Translations under genes and position numbers: made by a program
Part shown: positions 1 through 6,386 of the stretch, piece after piece
Numbering within the stretch: position 1 is the stretch's first letter
Layout: every line of letters begins with the position of its first letter
NCBI GenBank assembly: GCA_030831885.1
Contig: JAURKF010000319.1
Span: 1-8,287, forward strand
DNA: 8,287 bases
DNA from: Flavobacteriales bacterium
Lineage (GTDB): Bacteria; Bacteroidota; Bacteroidia; Flavobacteriales; UA16
Direction: 5' to 3'
The notes under the pieces: model-generated
Told to the model about the DNA's origin: nothing
The model's database searches: none
Seen by the model: the letters and a program-made list of their open reading frames with translations, nothing else

Positions 1-135
1 CAAATTGTAGATGGCTTTCATATAAACGGAATTTGGGCAGCAATTATGCTGGCATTATTCATTTCGCTGGTCAATGGACTGCTTGGGGGAAATGTTCGCG
101 TAGTTCGCAATACAGACCAAAACGATTTCGAGTAG
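1..135 (+). CDS. Phage-holin-4 superfamily membrane protein, C-terminal 44 residues (partial)
   Basis: An open frame enters from the left edge and ends at the TAG at 133-135. The visible 44 residues begin [12 protein letters not shown], continue into a hydrophobic helix (about residues 11-30, ending LVNGLLGG), and finish with a short polar tail. A V-x-GFHxxGxW stretch followed by a last transmembrane helix and an LxN/S-x-LL turn is the typical end of the small four-helix 'phage holin family' membrane proteins (PF04020-like). These are common chromosomal genes in Bacteroidota and usually have no link to phage. Function is unknown for the chromosomal members. The start and first three helices lie outside the window. 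The family call rests on this short segment only. Confidence 0.72.
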   Translation, partial: QIVDGFHINGIWAAIMLALFISLVNGLLGGNVRVVRNTDQNDFE

Positions 136-183
136 CGAACACATTTTATTGACATCCGATAAACATCAGTCTTTTCATGCTCA

Positions 184-206
184 GAGCCACGCTACTTTCG
201 CGGCTC
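184..206 (+). other. Imperfect hairpin in the talC leader
   Basis: GAGCCACG (184-191) pairs with CGCGGCTC (199-206) through seven of eight positions, with one A-C mismatch and a 7-nt loop. It lies 48 bp after the holin-family stop and 11 bp before the talC start. No T-run follows it, so it is not a typical intrinsic terminator. It could protect or modulate the talC mRNA 5' end, or be chance. Confidence 0.3.
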
Positions 207-217
207 ATCTTACTACC

Positions 218-877
218 ATGAAATTTTTCATCGACACGGCCAATCTGGCTCAAATTCAAGAAGCGCACGATTTGGGAATTCTCGACGGCGTGACAACCAA
301 TCCATCTCTAATGGCCAAAGAGGGAATCTCAGGCAAGAACAACGTTATGAAACACTACAAGACCATTTGCGATATTGTGGGTGATGGCGATGTAAGCGCA
401 GAGGTTATTGCTACCGACTTTGACGGAATGGTAGCCGAAGGAGAAGAGCTCGCAGAATTACATCCGAACATTGTGGTAAAAGTCCCAATGATTAAAGAAG
501 GTGTGAAAGCCCTCAAATATTTTAGCGACAAAGGCATTCGCACCAATTGCACACTTGTCTTTTCGGCAGGACAGGCACTGATTGCTGCAAAGGCAGGCGC
601 ATCCTATGTATCGCCTTTCATTGGACGACTCGACGATATTTCTACCGATGGATTGGATCTCATTGAGCAAATTCGAGTTATCTATGATAACTACGGATAC
701 GAAACCGAAATTCTTGCCGCCAGCGTGCGCCACCCCATGCACATCATCAAGTGCGCGGAAATTGGCGCAGATGTAATGACAGGACCACTGAGCGCTATCG
801 TGGCCCTCATGAAACACCCACTTACGGATAATGGTCTCGCTCAGTTTCTGGCCGACCATGCAAAAGCAGCCAAATAG
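218..877 (+). CDS. tal: TalC-type transaldolase (small transaldolase subfamily)
   Basis: This 219-residue class I aldolase fits the usual length of the TalC/FSA family (about 214-222). It transfers a dihydroxyacetone unit from sedoheptulose-7-phosphate to glyceraldehyde-3-phosphate in the cytosolic non-oxidative pentose phosphate pathway. The start is the ATG giving [10 protein letters not shown], the conserved first strand; an in-frame TTG at 149 would add 23 residues unlike the family. [11 protein letters not shown] lies at about 24-34, the Schiff-base lysine is Lys88 in IVVKVPM, and SPFIGRLDD is at 132-140. By motif alignment with E. coli FsaA (Lys85, Gln59, Ala129, Tyr131), the equivalent residues here are Glu62, Ser132 and Phe134. 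Those match TalB-type transaldolases (Glu96, Ser176, Phe178), so true transaldolase activity is more likely than fructose-6-phosphate aldolase. No Shine-Dalgarno sequence precedes the start. Confidence 0.95.
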   Translation: MKFFIDTANLAQIQEAHDLGILDGVTTNPSLMAKEGISGKNNVMKHYKTICDIVGDGDVSAEVIATDFDGMVAEGEELAELHPNIVVKVPMIKEGVKALKYFSDKGIRTNCTLVFSAGQALIAAKAGASYVSPFIGRLDDISTDGLDLIEQIRVIYDNYGYETEILAASVRHPMHIIKCAEIGADVMTGPLSAIVALMKHPLTDNGLAQFLADHAKAAK

Positions 878-882
878 AGGGA

Positions 883-983
883 AGTGACTAATGACTAGTG
901 ATTAGTGACAAATGATTTGCTGCTGCTCATTAGTCACTACTCATTAGTCATTACTCATTAGTCACTACTCATTAGTCACTAAC
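883..983. repeat. Four 14-bp tandem repeats with an upstream inverted arm, between tal and the YrdC-family gene
   Basis: The unit CATTAGTCACTACT occurs at 928-941, 942-955 (one C-to-T change), 956-969 and 970-983 (last two bases changed). The upstream segment 883-894, AGTGACTAATGA, is the exact reverse complement of TCATTAGTCACT, which is found at 927-938, 955-966 and 969-980; the copy at 941-952 differs by one base that would be a G-U pair in RNA. A second left arm, TTAGTGAC at 902-909, complements 975-982. The transcript could therefore fold into several alternative 12-bp hairpins. The array fills the whole spacer and its last copy touches the ATG at 984. It has no coding content. A weak promoter-like match (TTTG at 916-919, then TA at 938-939) is inside it but is not convincing. 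Confidence 0.85.
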
Positions 984-1601
984 ATGCTTCTCCCCATCCA
1001 TCCCGCCAACCCGGACCCGCGAAAAATAGCGCAGGTAGTGGAGTGCCTTCGGAAAGGAGGAATCATCGTTTACCCCACCGACACGGTGTATAGCATGGGA
1101 TGCGACATGCATAACACGAAAGCGCTCGAACAATTGGCGCGCATTAAAAAGGTGAAATTGGAGAAGGCTAACTTTTCCTTGGTGTGTTCCGATTTGAGCC
1201 ACCTCACAGAATATTCCAAGCAATTGAGCAATCCTGTTTACAAGCTCATGCGAAGCGTGTTGCCCGGTCCCTACACATTTATTCTGGAAGCAAGCAAGGC
1301 TATACCTAAACTATTTTCTGACCGAAAAAAAACAGTAGGTATTCGCGTTCCTGATAATGCCATTGCGCGAAGCATTGTGGAGGCTCTTGGCCATCCAATC
1401 GTCGCCACTTCCGTACACGACGACGATGCTATACTGGATTATACCACCGATGCAGAACTCATTCATGAAAAATGGCAAAACCTCATAGACATCGTAATTG
1501 ATGGTGGCCCCGGCGGACTGGAACCATCAACTATTATTAGTTGCGTCAATGATGAAATAGAAGTGTTGCGCGTCGGTAAAGGCAGTGTCGAAAATCTTTA
1601 G
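984..1601 (+). CDS. YrdC/Sua5-domain protein, YciO-type; putative L-threonylcarbamoyladenylate synthase
   Basis: This 205-residue single-domain protein matches the length and layout of the YciO branch of the YrdC/Sua5 family. TsaC/Sua5 members make threonylcarbamoyl-AMP from threonine, bicarbonate and ATP for the tRNA t6A37 modification. Visible blocks are IHPANPDPRKI at 5-15 (the YciO-like N terminus), YPTDTVYSMGCD at 30-41, PGPYTFIL at 94-101, VGIRVPDN at 118-125, ATSVH at 141-145, and DGGPGGLEPSTI at 173-184. After the first helix, where TsaC and Sua5 carry a K-x-R-P-x-x-(K/N)-P/G type motif, this protein has KKVKLEKANFSLVC (55-68), like YciO. E. coli YciO is a paralogue with weaker support for the t6A role, so substrate assignment is less sure than the fold. 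The start follows directly on the 14-bp repeat array, and the stop overlaps nnr tail to tail by 4 bp. Confidence 0.88.
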   Translation: MLLPIHPANPDPRKIAQVVECLRKGGIIVYPTDTVYSMGCDMHNTKALEQLARIKKVKLEKANFSLVCSDLSHLTEYSKQLSNPVYKLMRSVLPGPYTFILEASKAIPKLFSDRKKTVGIRVPDNAIARSIVEALGHPIVATSVHDDDAILDYTTDAELIHEKWQNLIDIVIDGGPGGLEPSTIISCVNDEIEVLRVGKGSVENL

Positions 1602-3115
1602 CCTTCTCTTGTAGCATAGCCTCTCAAATGTATAAACGCATCTCCAATGCACTCGATGATATCTCGTGCAATCATGGAGTCCATGCCGCGCGCATCCGCA
1701 GCCACATCTCCTGCCAACCCATGCAAATACACACCGAGCAAAGACGCTTCTAAAGGTTCATAACCTTGCGCGAGCAGGCTGCTTATCATTCCACTCAACA
1801 CATCACCGCTGCCTGCTGTGGCCATTCCGGGATTACCCGTTGAGTTGATGTACACAAAACTGTTGGGGGCTGTAATTCGTGTATGAGCACCCTTTAGAAC
1901 AATACAAATTTTTAATTCATGTGACATTTTTGCTTGGGTTTCTAAACGATCGAAATTGGAAAGATGCGTCCCAAACAACCGGTCGAACTCACCCACATGA
2001 GGTGTAATAATAGAGCCCGTCGGCAACCGATTGAGCCAGCCTTCTCGGGCAATTATGTTAAGTGCATCTGCATCTGCAACAACAGGTAGCCGGGATTTCT
2101 TCAGCCAATCATCAATCATCTGTGTTGCCTCCGCACCCGTGCTGCATCCGGGACCAATTAACAAAGCAGTGGCGCCTTCCGCCACATCAAATTTCTCACA
2201 GACATTTCTTCCCACATCTGTCTTGCAAATTACTTCCGGCAAAGCCGTCTGAATAAGTTCAAGCCCACAATTCGGAATACACGCAGTTACCTTTCCGGCA
2301 CCTGTGCGCATAGCTGCATAGCACGAAAGCATTGCAGCCCCCATCATACCTCGACTACCGGCTATCACCTGCACATGCCCTCGTGTGCCCTTGTGCCTGT
2401 ACTTATCAAGAGGACGCAGCAATTGAACGGTATCCAAATCATCGACGAACATCCAACTGCAATGCTCATTATCCGCAAATTCAGGATCAAGACCCAGCGG
2501 AATAATGACCAGTTTGCCAACATAGCTGTCATTTTCCGGAAAGAGCATTGCGCGTTTAGGCACTTCAAGCGTAAGCGTAATCTCTGCGTTAATGATTGCA
2601 CCATCCTGCTCCCTCAGCAAATCTGCATTTAGCCCCGATGGGATATCAATAGAAACAATGGGATTCGAAAGAAGATTGATCTCCTTAATGAGATTTGCCC
2701 GCCAACCTTCAATAGGTCGGTTCAATCCGGAACCAAAAATAGCATCGACAACAATGTCATCCTTCTCAATTTCGAGCTCCCTGGGCATTTCATTCAAAAA
2801 CTCAATAGGTACATCACTATCAATTGCGCGCTGCACGTTCAGTTTAAAATCTGAGCTCCCGGTTGCGCTATTGCCCACTACAAATACCTCGACTAAAATC
2901 TCCTGCTCATTCAGCAGGCGAGCCATGGCAAGGCCGTCACCGCCATTGTTGCCGGTACCGCAGAAAAACACATAGCGACTTCCGGGAGCCTTGTCAACTA
3001 GCACCCCGGCGCAAGCCTTGGCTGCAAGCTCCATTAACTCCGACGACGATAGATGATATCGATCCATCGTAACCAAGTCCCATGATGTGAGTTGAGCGCG
3101 CGTAAATAGTTTCAT
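1598..3115 (-). CDS. nnr: Bifunctional NAD(P)H-hydrate epimerase / ADP-dependent (S)-NAD(P)H-hydrate dehydratase
   Basis: This 505-residue fusion protein repairs NADH and NADPH that have been hydrated to NAD(P)HX. The N-terminal YjeF_N epimerase domain (about 1-215) interconverts R and S epimers. It shows the Rossmann-like loop GTGNNGGDG at 53-61, DAIFGSG at 124-130 and SIDIPSGLNAD at 155-165. The C-terminal ribokinase-like dehydratase domain (about 225-500) uses ADP (ATP in eukaryotes) to dehydrate the S form. It shows KGTRGHVQVIAGS at 242-254, GPGCSTG at 321-327, DADALN at 348-353, TPHVGEF at 371-377 and NPGMATAGSGDVLSG at 428-442 with the probable catalytic Asp438. Both domains look complete at the usual length of about 500 residues. 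The start follows an A-rich stretch (AAACA) with no Shine-Dalgarno sequence. The TAA overlaps the stop of the facing gene. A small ORF at 3112-3147 ends over this start codon. Confidence 0.96.
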   Translation of the reverse strand: MKLFTRAQLTSWDLVTMDRYHLSSSELMELAAKACAGVLVDKAPGSRYVFFCGTGNNGGDGLAMARLLNEQEILVEVFVVGNSATGSSDFKLNVQRAIDSDVPIEFLNEMPRELEIEKDDIVVDAIFGSGLNRPIEGWRANLIKEINLLSNPIVSIDIPSGLNADLLREQDGAIINAEITLTLEVPKRAMLFPENDSYVGKLVIIPLGLDPEFADNEHCSWMFVDDLDTVQLLRPLDKYRHKGTRGHVQVIAGSRGMMGAAMLSCYAAMRTGAGKVTACIPNCGLELIQTALPEVICKTDVGRNVCEKFDVAEGATALLIGPGCSTGAEATQMIDDWLKKSRLPVVADADALNIIAREGWLNRLPTGSIITPHVGEFDRLFGTHLSNFDRLETQAKMSHELKICIVLKGAHTRITAPNSFVYINSTGNPGMATAGSGDVLSGMISSLLAQGYEPLEASLLGVYLHGLAGDVAADARGMDSMIARDIIECIGDAFIHLRGYATREG

Positions 3116-3147
3116 TGTTTCAATTTTGCGTAGTTAAAGTCGTACAT
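3112..3147 (-). CDS. Possible 11-codon leader ORF (MYDFNYAKLKQ) overlapping the nnr start
   Basis: On the minus strand an ATG at 3147-3145 opens a frame of 11 codons, MYDFNYAKLKQ, ended by a TGA at 3114-3112. The stop overlaps the nnr start as ATGA, the classic arrangement for translational coupling by terminating ribosomes. A perfect AGGAGG lies 5 nt before the ATG. None of the five complete genes here has such a site, which makes its placement stand out. The peptide itself resembles nothing I recognise and may matter only as a ribosome-delivery or regulatory leader. With an ORF this short, chance cannot be excluded from one sequence. Confidence 0.35.
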   Translation of the reverse strand: MYDFNYAKLKQ

Positions 3148-3152
3148 TCCAA

Positions 3153-3158
3153 CCTCCT
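3153..3158 (-). promoter_or_regulatory. Strong Shine-Dalgarno match AGGAGG upstream of the nnr leader ORF
   Basis: The minus strand reads AGGAGG, spaced 5 nt (TTGGA) from the ATG at 3147-3145 and about 37 nt from the nnr ATG. It is too far away to serve nnr directly but ideally placed for the short ORF. Bacteroidota usually initiate without such sites, so it is an outlier among the starts here. A random 6-mer match somewhere in the window is expected a few times, so only its position gives it weight. Confidence 0.45.
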
Positions 3159-3180
3159 GGATTGCGACGTCACAAAATAC

Positions 3181-3222
3181 ATTTCACATTCGCTCGTTCG
3201 CAAGTTTGCCGATATGTGAAAT
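3181..3222. promoter_or_regulatory. 9-bp inverted repeat in the divergent spacer, candidate operator
   Basis: ATTTCACAT at 3181-3189 and ATGTGAAAT at 3214-3222 are exact reverse complements separated by 24 bp. A third partial copy, ATTTCAC, occurs at 3244-3250. The repeat spans the upstream element of the predicted promoter for the TPR/barrel operon and lies between two divergent genes. The centre-to-centre distance of about 33 bp, roughly three helical turns, would suit two protein dimers or a looped contact on the same DNA face. It could alternatively form an RNA stem if transcribed. No regulator is encoded in the window to pair with it. Confidence 0.45.
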
Positions 3223-3235
3223 CTCAGTAGTTCAG
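3205..3235 (+). promoter_or_regulatory. Bacteroidota-type sigma promoter for the TPR/barrel operon
   Basis: TTTG at 3205-3208 is followed after exactly 19 bp by TAGTTCAG at 3228-3235, compared with the Bacteroidota housekeeping consensus TTTG-N19-TAnnTTTG. The -33 box is perfect; the -7 box keeps TA, the first T and the final G. Transcription would start near 3242, leaving a leader of about 36 nt before the ATG at 3278. On the opposite strand a weaker match (CTTG at 3204-3201, 20-bp spacer, GTATTTTG at 3180-3173) could drive nnr, so the two promoters would stand back to back inside the inverted repeat. Confidence 0.5.
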
Positions 3236-3277
3236 CGCTGTTAATTTCACGGGTTGGTATTAACTGCCGCATACTCC

Positions 3278-6200
3278 ATGAGAAAGTTCGCATTTCTGAT
3301 TCTCCTTGTTGCCAGCGCTTTGCGCATGCACGCTCAGCCACCTATTGCCTACTATGATAACACCAAACTCTACAGAGAGGCCTTAGAACTTTTCGATCAT
3401 GAAAAGTATGTTGCAGCGATGGAAAAATTCCAGGAATACATCGGAATGGAAAAAAATCCGCAACATGCATTACGCATTAATTCGGAATATTATAGTGGCA
3501 TTTGTGCGCTCTATCTGCTTCACAAGGATGCAGAATACCGACTTGAGCAGTTTGTTATCGAACACCCGGACTCTCCCTGGAAAATGCGCGCATACTTTGA
3601 ACTCGCTACTTTTAATTACCAGAAAAAACAATACAAAAAGGCTCTTGAATGGTTCGAGCAAGTGGACGAGAGAGATTTGAGTGCGTCCGACAAAATCGAA
3701 CTGAAATACAAGCGAGGACATAGCCTATTCGAGACTGGAAATGCCACTGCTGCGCGTCAGGACTTTCTGGAAGTAAAGCAAGTAGAAAGCGATTATCAAA
3801 AAGCTTCAATCTATTACTACAGCCATATCGCTTACGAGCAAAATGATTTACAAGTGGCTCTGGAGGGCTTCAAGCAATTGGAAAATGATGCCGCATTCAA
3901 AGGAATCGTGCCCTATTACATAACCTACATTTATTATAAACAAAAGAACTATGACGAGGTGCTTAGTTATGGCCCGGGTGTTTTAAAGCAAGCCGAGGCC
4001 AATTCAACCAAGCGCGTTCCTGAAATTTCACGCATCATCGGTGACAGCCATTGCATGAAAAAGCAATATGCCGAAGCCATACCCTATCTTGAAGCCTACC
4101 ACAAGGCTGCTACGGATAATGATATTACCCGCGAAGATCATTATCAGCTAGCTTATGCTTATCACCGAAGTTCACAATGGGATAAGGCAATTGCAGAATA
4201 TAAAAAATGTACGGAGGGCGACGACGAACTTCACCAAAAAGCATATTACAACCTTGGTGAATGCTATCTTAAATCAGATCAGAAAGAATATGCCCGCAAC
4301 GCATTTTCAGAGGCAGCCGACATGAACGCGAACGCCGAAATTCAGGAAGACGCACTATTCAACTATTCCAAGCTTGCATTCGAACTTTCCTATAATCCAT
4401 TCCACGAAGCTATCACGGCATTTGAAGACTACCTCAACAAATACCCCAACAGCAAACGCCGCGATGAAGCATACGAGTTCTTGCTCAATGTATATATGCG
4501 CACGCGCAACTACGACAAGGCATTGACCTCGCTCGATAAAATTCAAAACAAAGACAATCGAGTGAAGGAAGCGTATCAAGTTGTTGCCTACAATCGCGGA
4601 GTTGAACTTTTTCAAGCTGAAAAATTTACTGAATCGGAAAAATACCTCGACCGCGTGGCGACGTATCCTGTAAACCCTACAGTAAGCGCCGATGCAAAAT
4701 ACTGGAAGGCTGAAATAAGCTACAGGCAAGGCGAATACAACAAAGCCTCACAGCGATTCGCCACCTTCCTAAATGAACCGGGAGCATATAACTCGGAATA
4801 CTATGGCATGGCCCATTACAGTCAGGGATATGCTTACTTCAAAATGGCAAATGCCGAAGACAACGACGGCATAGCTATATCACTTTACAACAATGCCAAC
4901 ACAGCATTCAGAAAATACATCGACGGAAGTCATAGTAAGGAAAGCAAGAAAGAAAGCGACGCCTGCGCACGTGCGGGTGACTGCTTTTACGTTAATAAAA
5001 ACTATTCGCAGGCAATCATTTATTATGATAAGTCCATCGCCATTCACAAGGCAGGATCTGAATATGCCCTCTATCAAAAAGCTATGTGTTATGGATACGA
5101 TAGTCAGCCTGAGAAAAAATCGTGGGTTTTAAAAAATCTGCTCTCTGAAAGCCCCGACTCCAAATTCGAAATTGATGCTAAGTATGAAATAGCCAAGACC
5201 TACCTACAACAAGACCGCTTGTCGGAAGCGAAAACATACTTCAACGATATCCTGAAAAACCACACCACATCAGTTTATGCCAAACTTAGCATGCGCGACA
5301 TGTGTCTTATTTATGTGAAGGAAGGGGATGAGCAACAAGTGAAGGCATCATGGGTCGCTATCAAAAACAAGTATAAAAAAGACCCTGTAGTATGCGACGC
5401 ATACCAGATTTGTAAATCGGTTCTTATCGAAGACTCCGAATTCCAGAACGATGCTGTAACGATTTGCGGTGCATCGAAAAACGAGCTTGAAGAAGATGTT
5501 TATCGCAAAGCCATCAGCTACGTTCAGGAGGGTGATTGCCCAAATGGCATAACCAAACTAACCGACTACCTCACCAAGTTTCAGCCGGCATTTCATGCGG
5601 TCGATGCAAGCTACTTTCTGGCCAACTGCTATTACGATAAAAGTGATTTCAACAAAGCATTGGAATACTGCAACTACGTAATCGGCCAAGGAAGCAACAA
5701 CTACCGCGAACAATGTTTGGTGATGGCCGCAACGATTTCATACAATAACAAAGATTACTCGCAGGCACTCACACACTACCGAGATCTCGAGCAAATTGCT
5801 GTATCAAAAAACAACGTACTTGAAGCTCAGATTGGTCTGATGCGTTGTAATTACTTCCAGAATGAATTTGCAGATGCAAAGATGTATGCCGACAGAGTGC
5901 TGGCTAATGACGCGACGCCGGAAGAAATTCGCTATACTGCTCTGCTATGGCGTGGACGAATTCAACACACCAATGGCAACTTCGATGAAGCCATGACCGA
6001 TCTGAAAGAAGTGGTAAAACGAGGAGGCACGGCAGGCGCAGAAAGTAATTACCTAATTGCAAACTGCCTACATGCCAAAGGCGAATACAAAAAAGCAGAA
6101 TCGGAGATCTTTCTACTCATTCAAAACTTCTCGGCTTTCGACGAATGGAAATACAAAGGTTTTCTATTGCTCACAGACGTTTACATCGCACTCAAAGATT

Positions 6201-6376
6201 ATTTCCAGGCGCGAGCTACTATCAATGCAATTCTTGAAAATGTTACAGAAACATGGGTAGTCGATGCAGCAAATATTAAAAAAGCAGAACTCGATGCTCT
6301 TGAAAATCCGCAAAGCAAAGAACCGTCAGTAAACGATGTTGAAATTGATCTGCAACCAACTCCTGATAATCAATAA
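3278..6376 (+). CDS. Secreted tetratricopeptide-repeat protein, periplasmic scaffold of unknown function
   Basis: This 1032-residue protein begins with a Sec signal peptide (basic MRK, hydrophobic core FAFLILLVASAL, probable cut after MHA or MHAQ at 19-20) and has no lipobox cysteine, so a soluble periplasmic location is inferred. Almost all the rest is helical TPR-like repeats; clear ones lie near 105-131, 287-314, 322-354, 474-500, 567-588, 634-665, 777-805 and 925-950, with the usual Y/L-x-x-A/G...Y...A...F/Y pattern. The last 25 residues are acidic and probably disordered. It has about 17 cysteines, 13 of them after residue 560. The ATG at 3278 is chosen because it starts the signal peptide; an in-frame TTG at 3254 would add eight residues. 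TPR arrays bind partner proteins. The barrel gene begins 10 bp downstream, so an envelope complex with it is likely. TPR sequence cannot show the exact role, and BamD-like or gliding/secretion roles are unsupported. Confidence 0.9.
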   Translation: MRKFAFLILLVASALRMHAQPPIAYYDNTKLYREALELFDHEKYVAAMEKFQEYIGMEKNPQHALRINSEYYSGICALYLLHKDAEYRLEQFVIEHPDSPWKMRAYFELATFNYQKKQYKKALEWFEQVDERDLSASDKIELKYKRGHSLFETGNATAARQDFLEVKQVESDYQKASIYYYSHIAYEQNDLQVALEGFKQLENDAAFKGIVPYYITYIYYKQKNYDEVLSYGPGVLKQAEANSTKRVPEISRIIGDSHCMKKQYAEAIPYLEAYHKAATDNDITREDHYQLAYAYHRSSQWDKAIAEYKKCTEGDDELHQKAYYNLGECYLKSDQKEYARNAFSEAADMNANAEIQEDALFNYSKLAFELSYNPFHEAITAFEDYLNKYPNSKRRDEAYEFLLNVYMRTRNYDKALTSLDKIQNKDNRVKEAYQVVAYNRGVELFQAEKFTESEKYLDRVATYPVNPTVSADAKYWKAEISYRQGEYNKASQRFATFLNEPGAYNSEYYGMAHYSQGYAYFKMANAEDNDGIAISLYNNANTAFRKYIDGSHSKESKKESDACARAGDCFYVNKNYSQAIIYYDKSIAIHKAGSEYALYQKAMCYGYDSQPEKKSWVLKNLLSESPDSKFEIDAKYEIAKTYLQQDRLSEAKTYFNDILKNHTTSVYAKLSMRDMCLIYVKEGDEQQVKASWVAIKNKYKKDPVVCDAYQICKSVLIEDSEFQNDAVTICGASKNELEEDVYRKAISYVQEGDCPNGITKLTDYLTKFQPAFHAVDASYFLANCYYDKSDFNKALEYCNYVIGQGSNNYREQCLVMAATISYNNKDYSQALTHYRDLEQIAVSKNNVLEAQIGLMRCNYFQNEFADAKMYADRVLANDATPEEIRYTALLWRGRIQHTNGNFDEAMTDLKEVVKRGGTAGAESNYLIANCLHAKGEYKKAESEIFLLIQNFSAFDEWKYKGFLLLTDVYIALKDYFQARATINAILENVTETWVVDAANIKKAELDALENPQSKEPSVNDVEIDLQPTPDNQ

Positions 6377-6386
6377 GCACAGCACC

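Noticed and set aside
1..135. Evidence of a prophage from the holin-family match
   Set aside because: This holin superfamily is widespread as ordinary chromosomal membrane protein genes, and no phage genes are nearby.
149..177. TTGACA at 149-154 as a sigma-70 style -35 box for tal
   Set aside because: The hexamer 17 bp later is TTTTCA, a poor -10, and this consensus is not the Bacteroidota one; no TAnnTTTG-like box follows either.
149..217. In-frame TTG start that would extend the transaldolase by 23 residues
   Set aside because: The extra residues are unlike the family, and [10 protein letters not shown] at 218 is the conserved N terminus.
458..859. 133-codon minus-strand ORF inside the transaldolase gene
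   Set aside because: It is antisense to a strongly conserved gene and its product has no recognisable family.
928..983. CRISPR-like array
   Set aside because: The 14-bp units are contiguous with no spacers and no cas genes are nearby.
2592..2975. 127-codon plus-strand ORF inside nnr
   Set aside because: Low-complexity Ser-rich product antisense to conserved nnr motifs; a shadow frame.
3120..3341. 73-codon minus-strand ORF across the divergent spacer
   Set aside because: It overlaps the start of the TPR gene and the promoter region, is in a different frame from the 11-codon leader, and shows no family features.
4355..4729. 124-codon minus-strand hydrophobic ORF inside the TPR gene
   Set aside because: Hydrophobicity comes from reading Lys/Glu/Asn-rich TPR codons in antisense; no start signal or family match is seen.
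6336..6386. Upstream ATG giving a 617-residue barrel protein
   Set aside because: It starts inside the TPR gene and would bury the clear signal peptide that begins at 6387.
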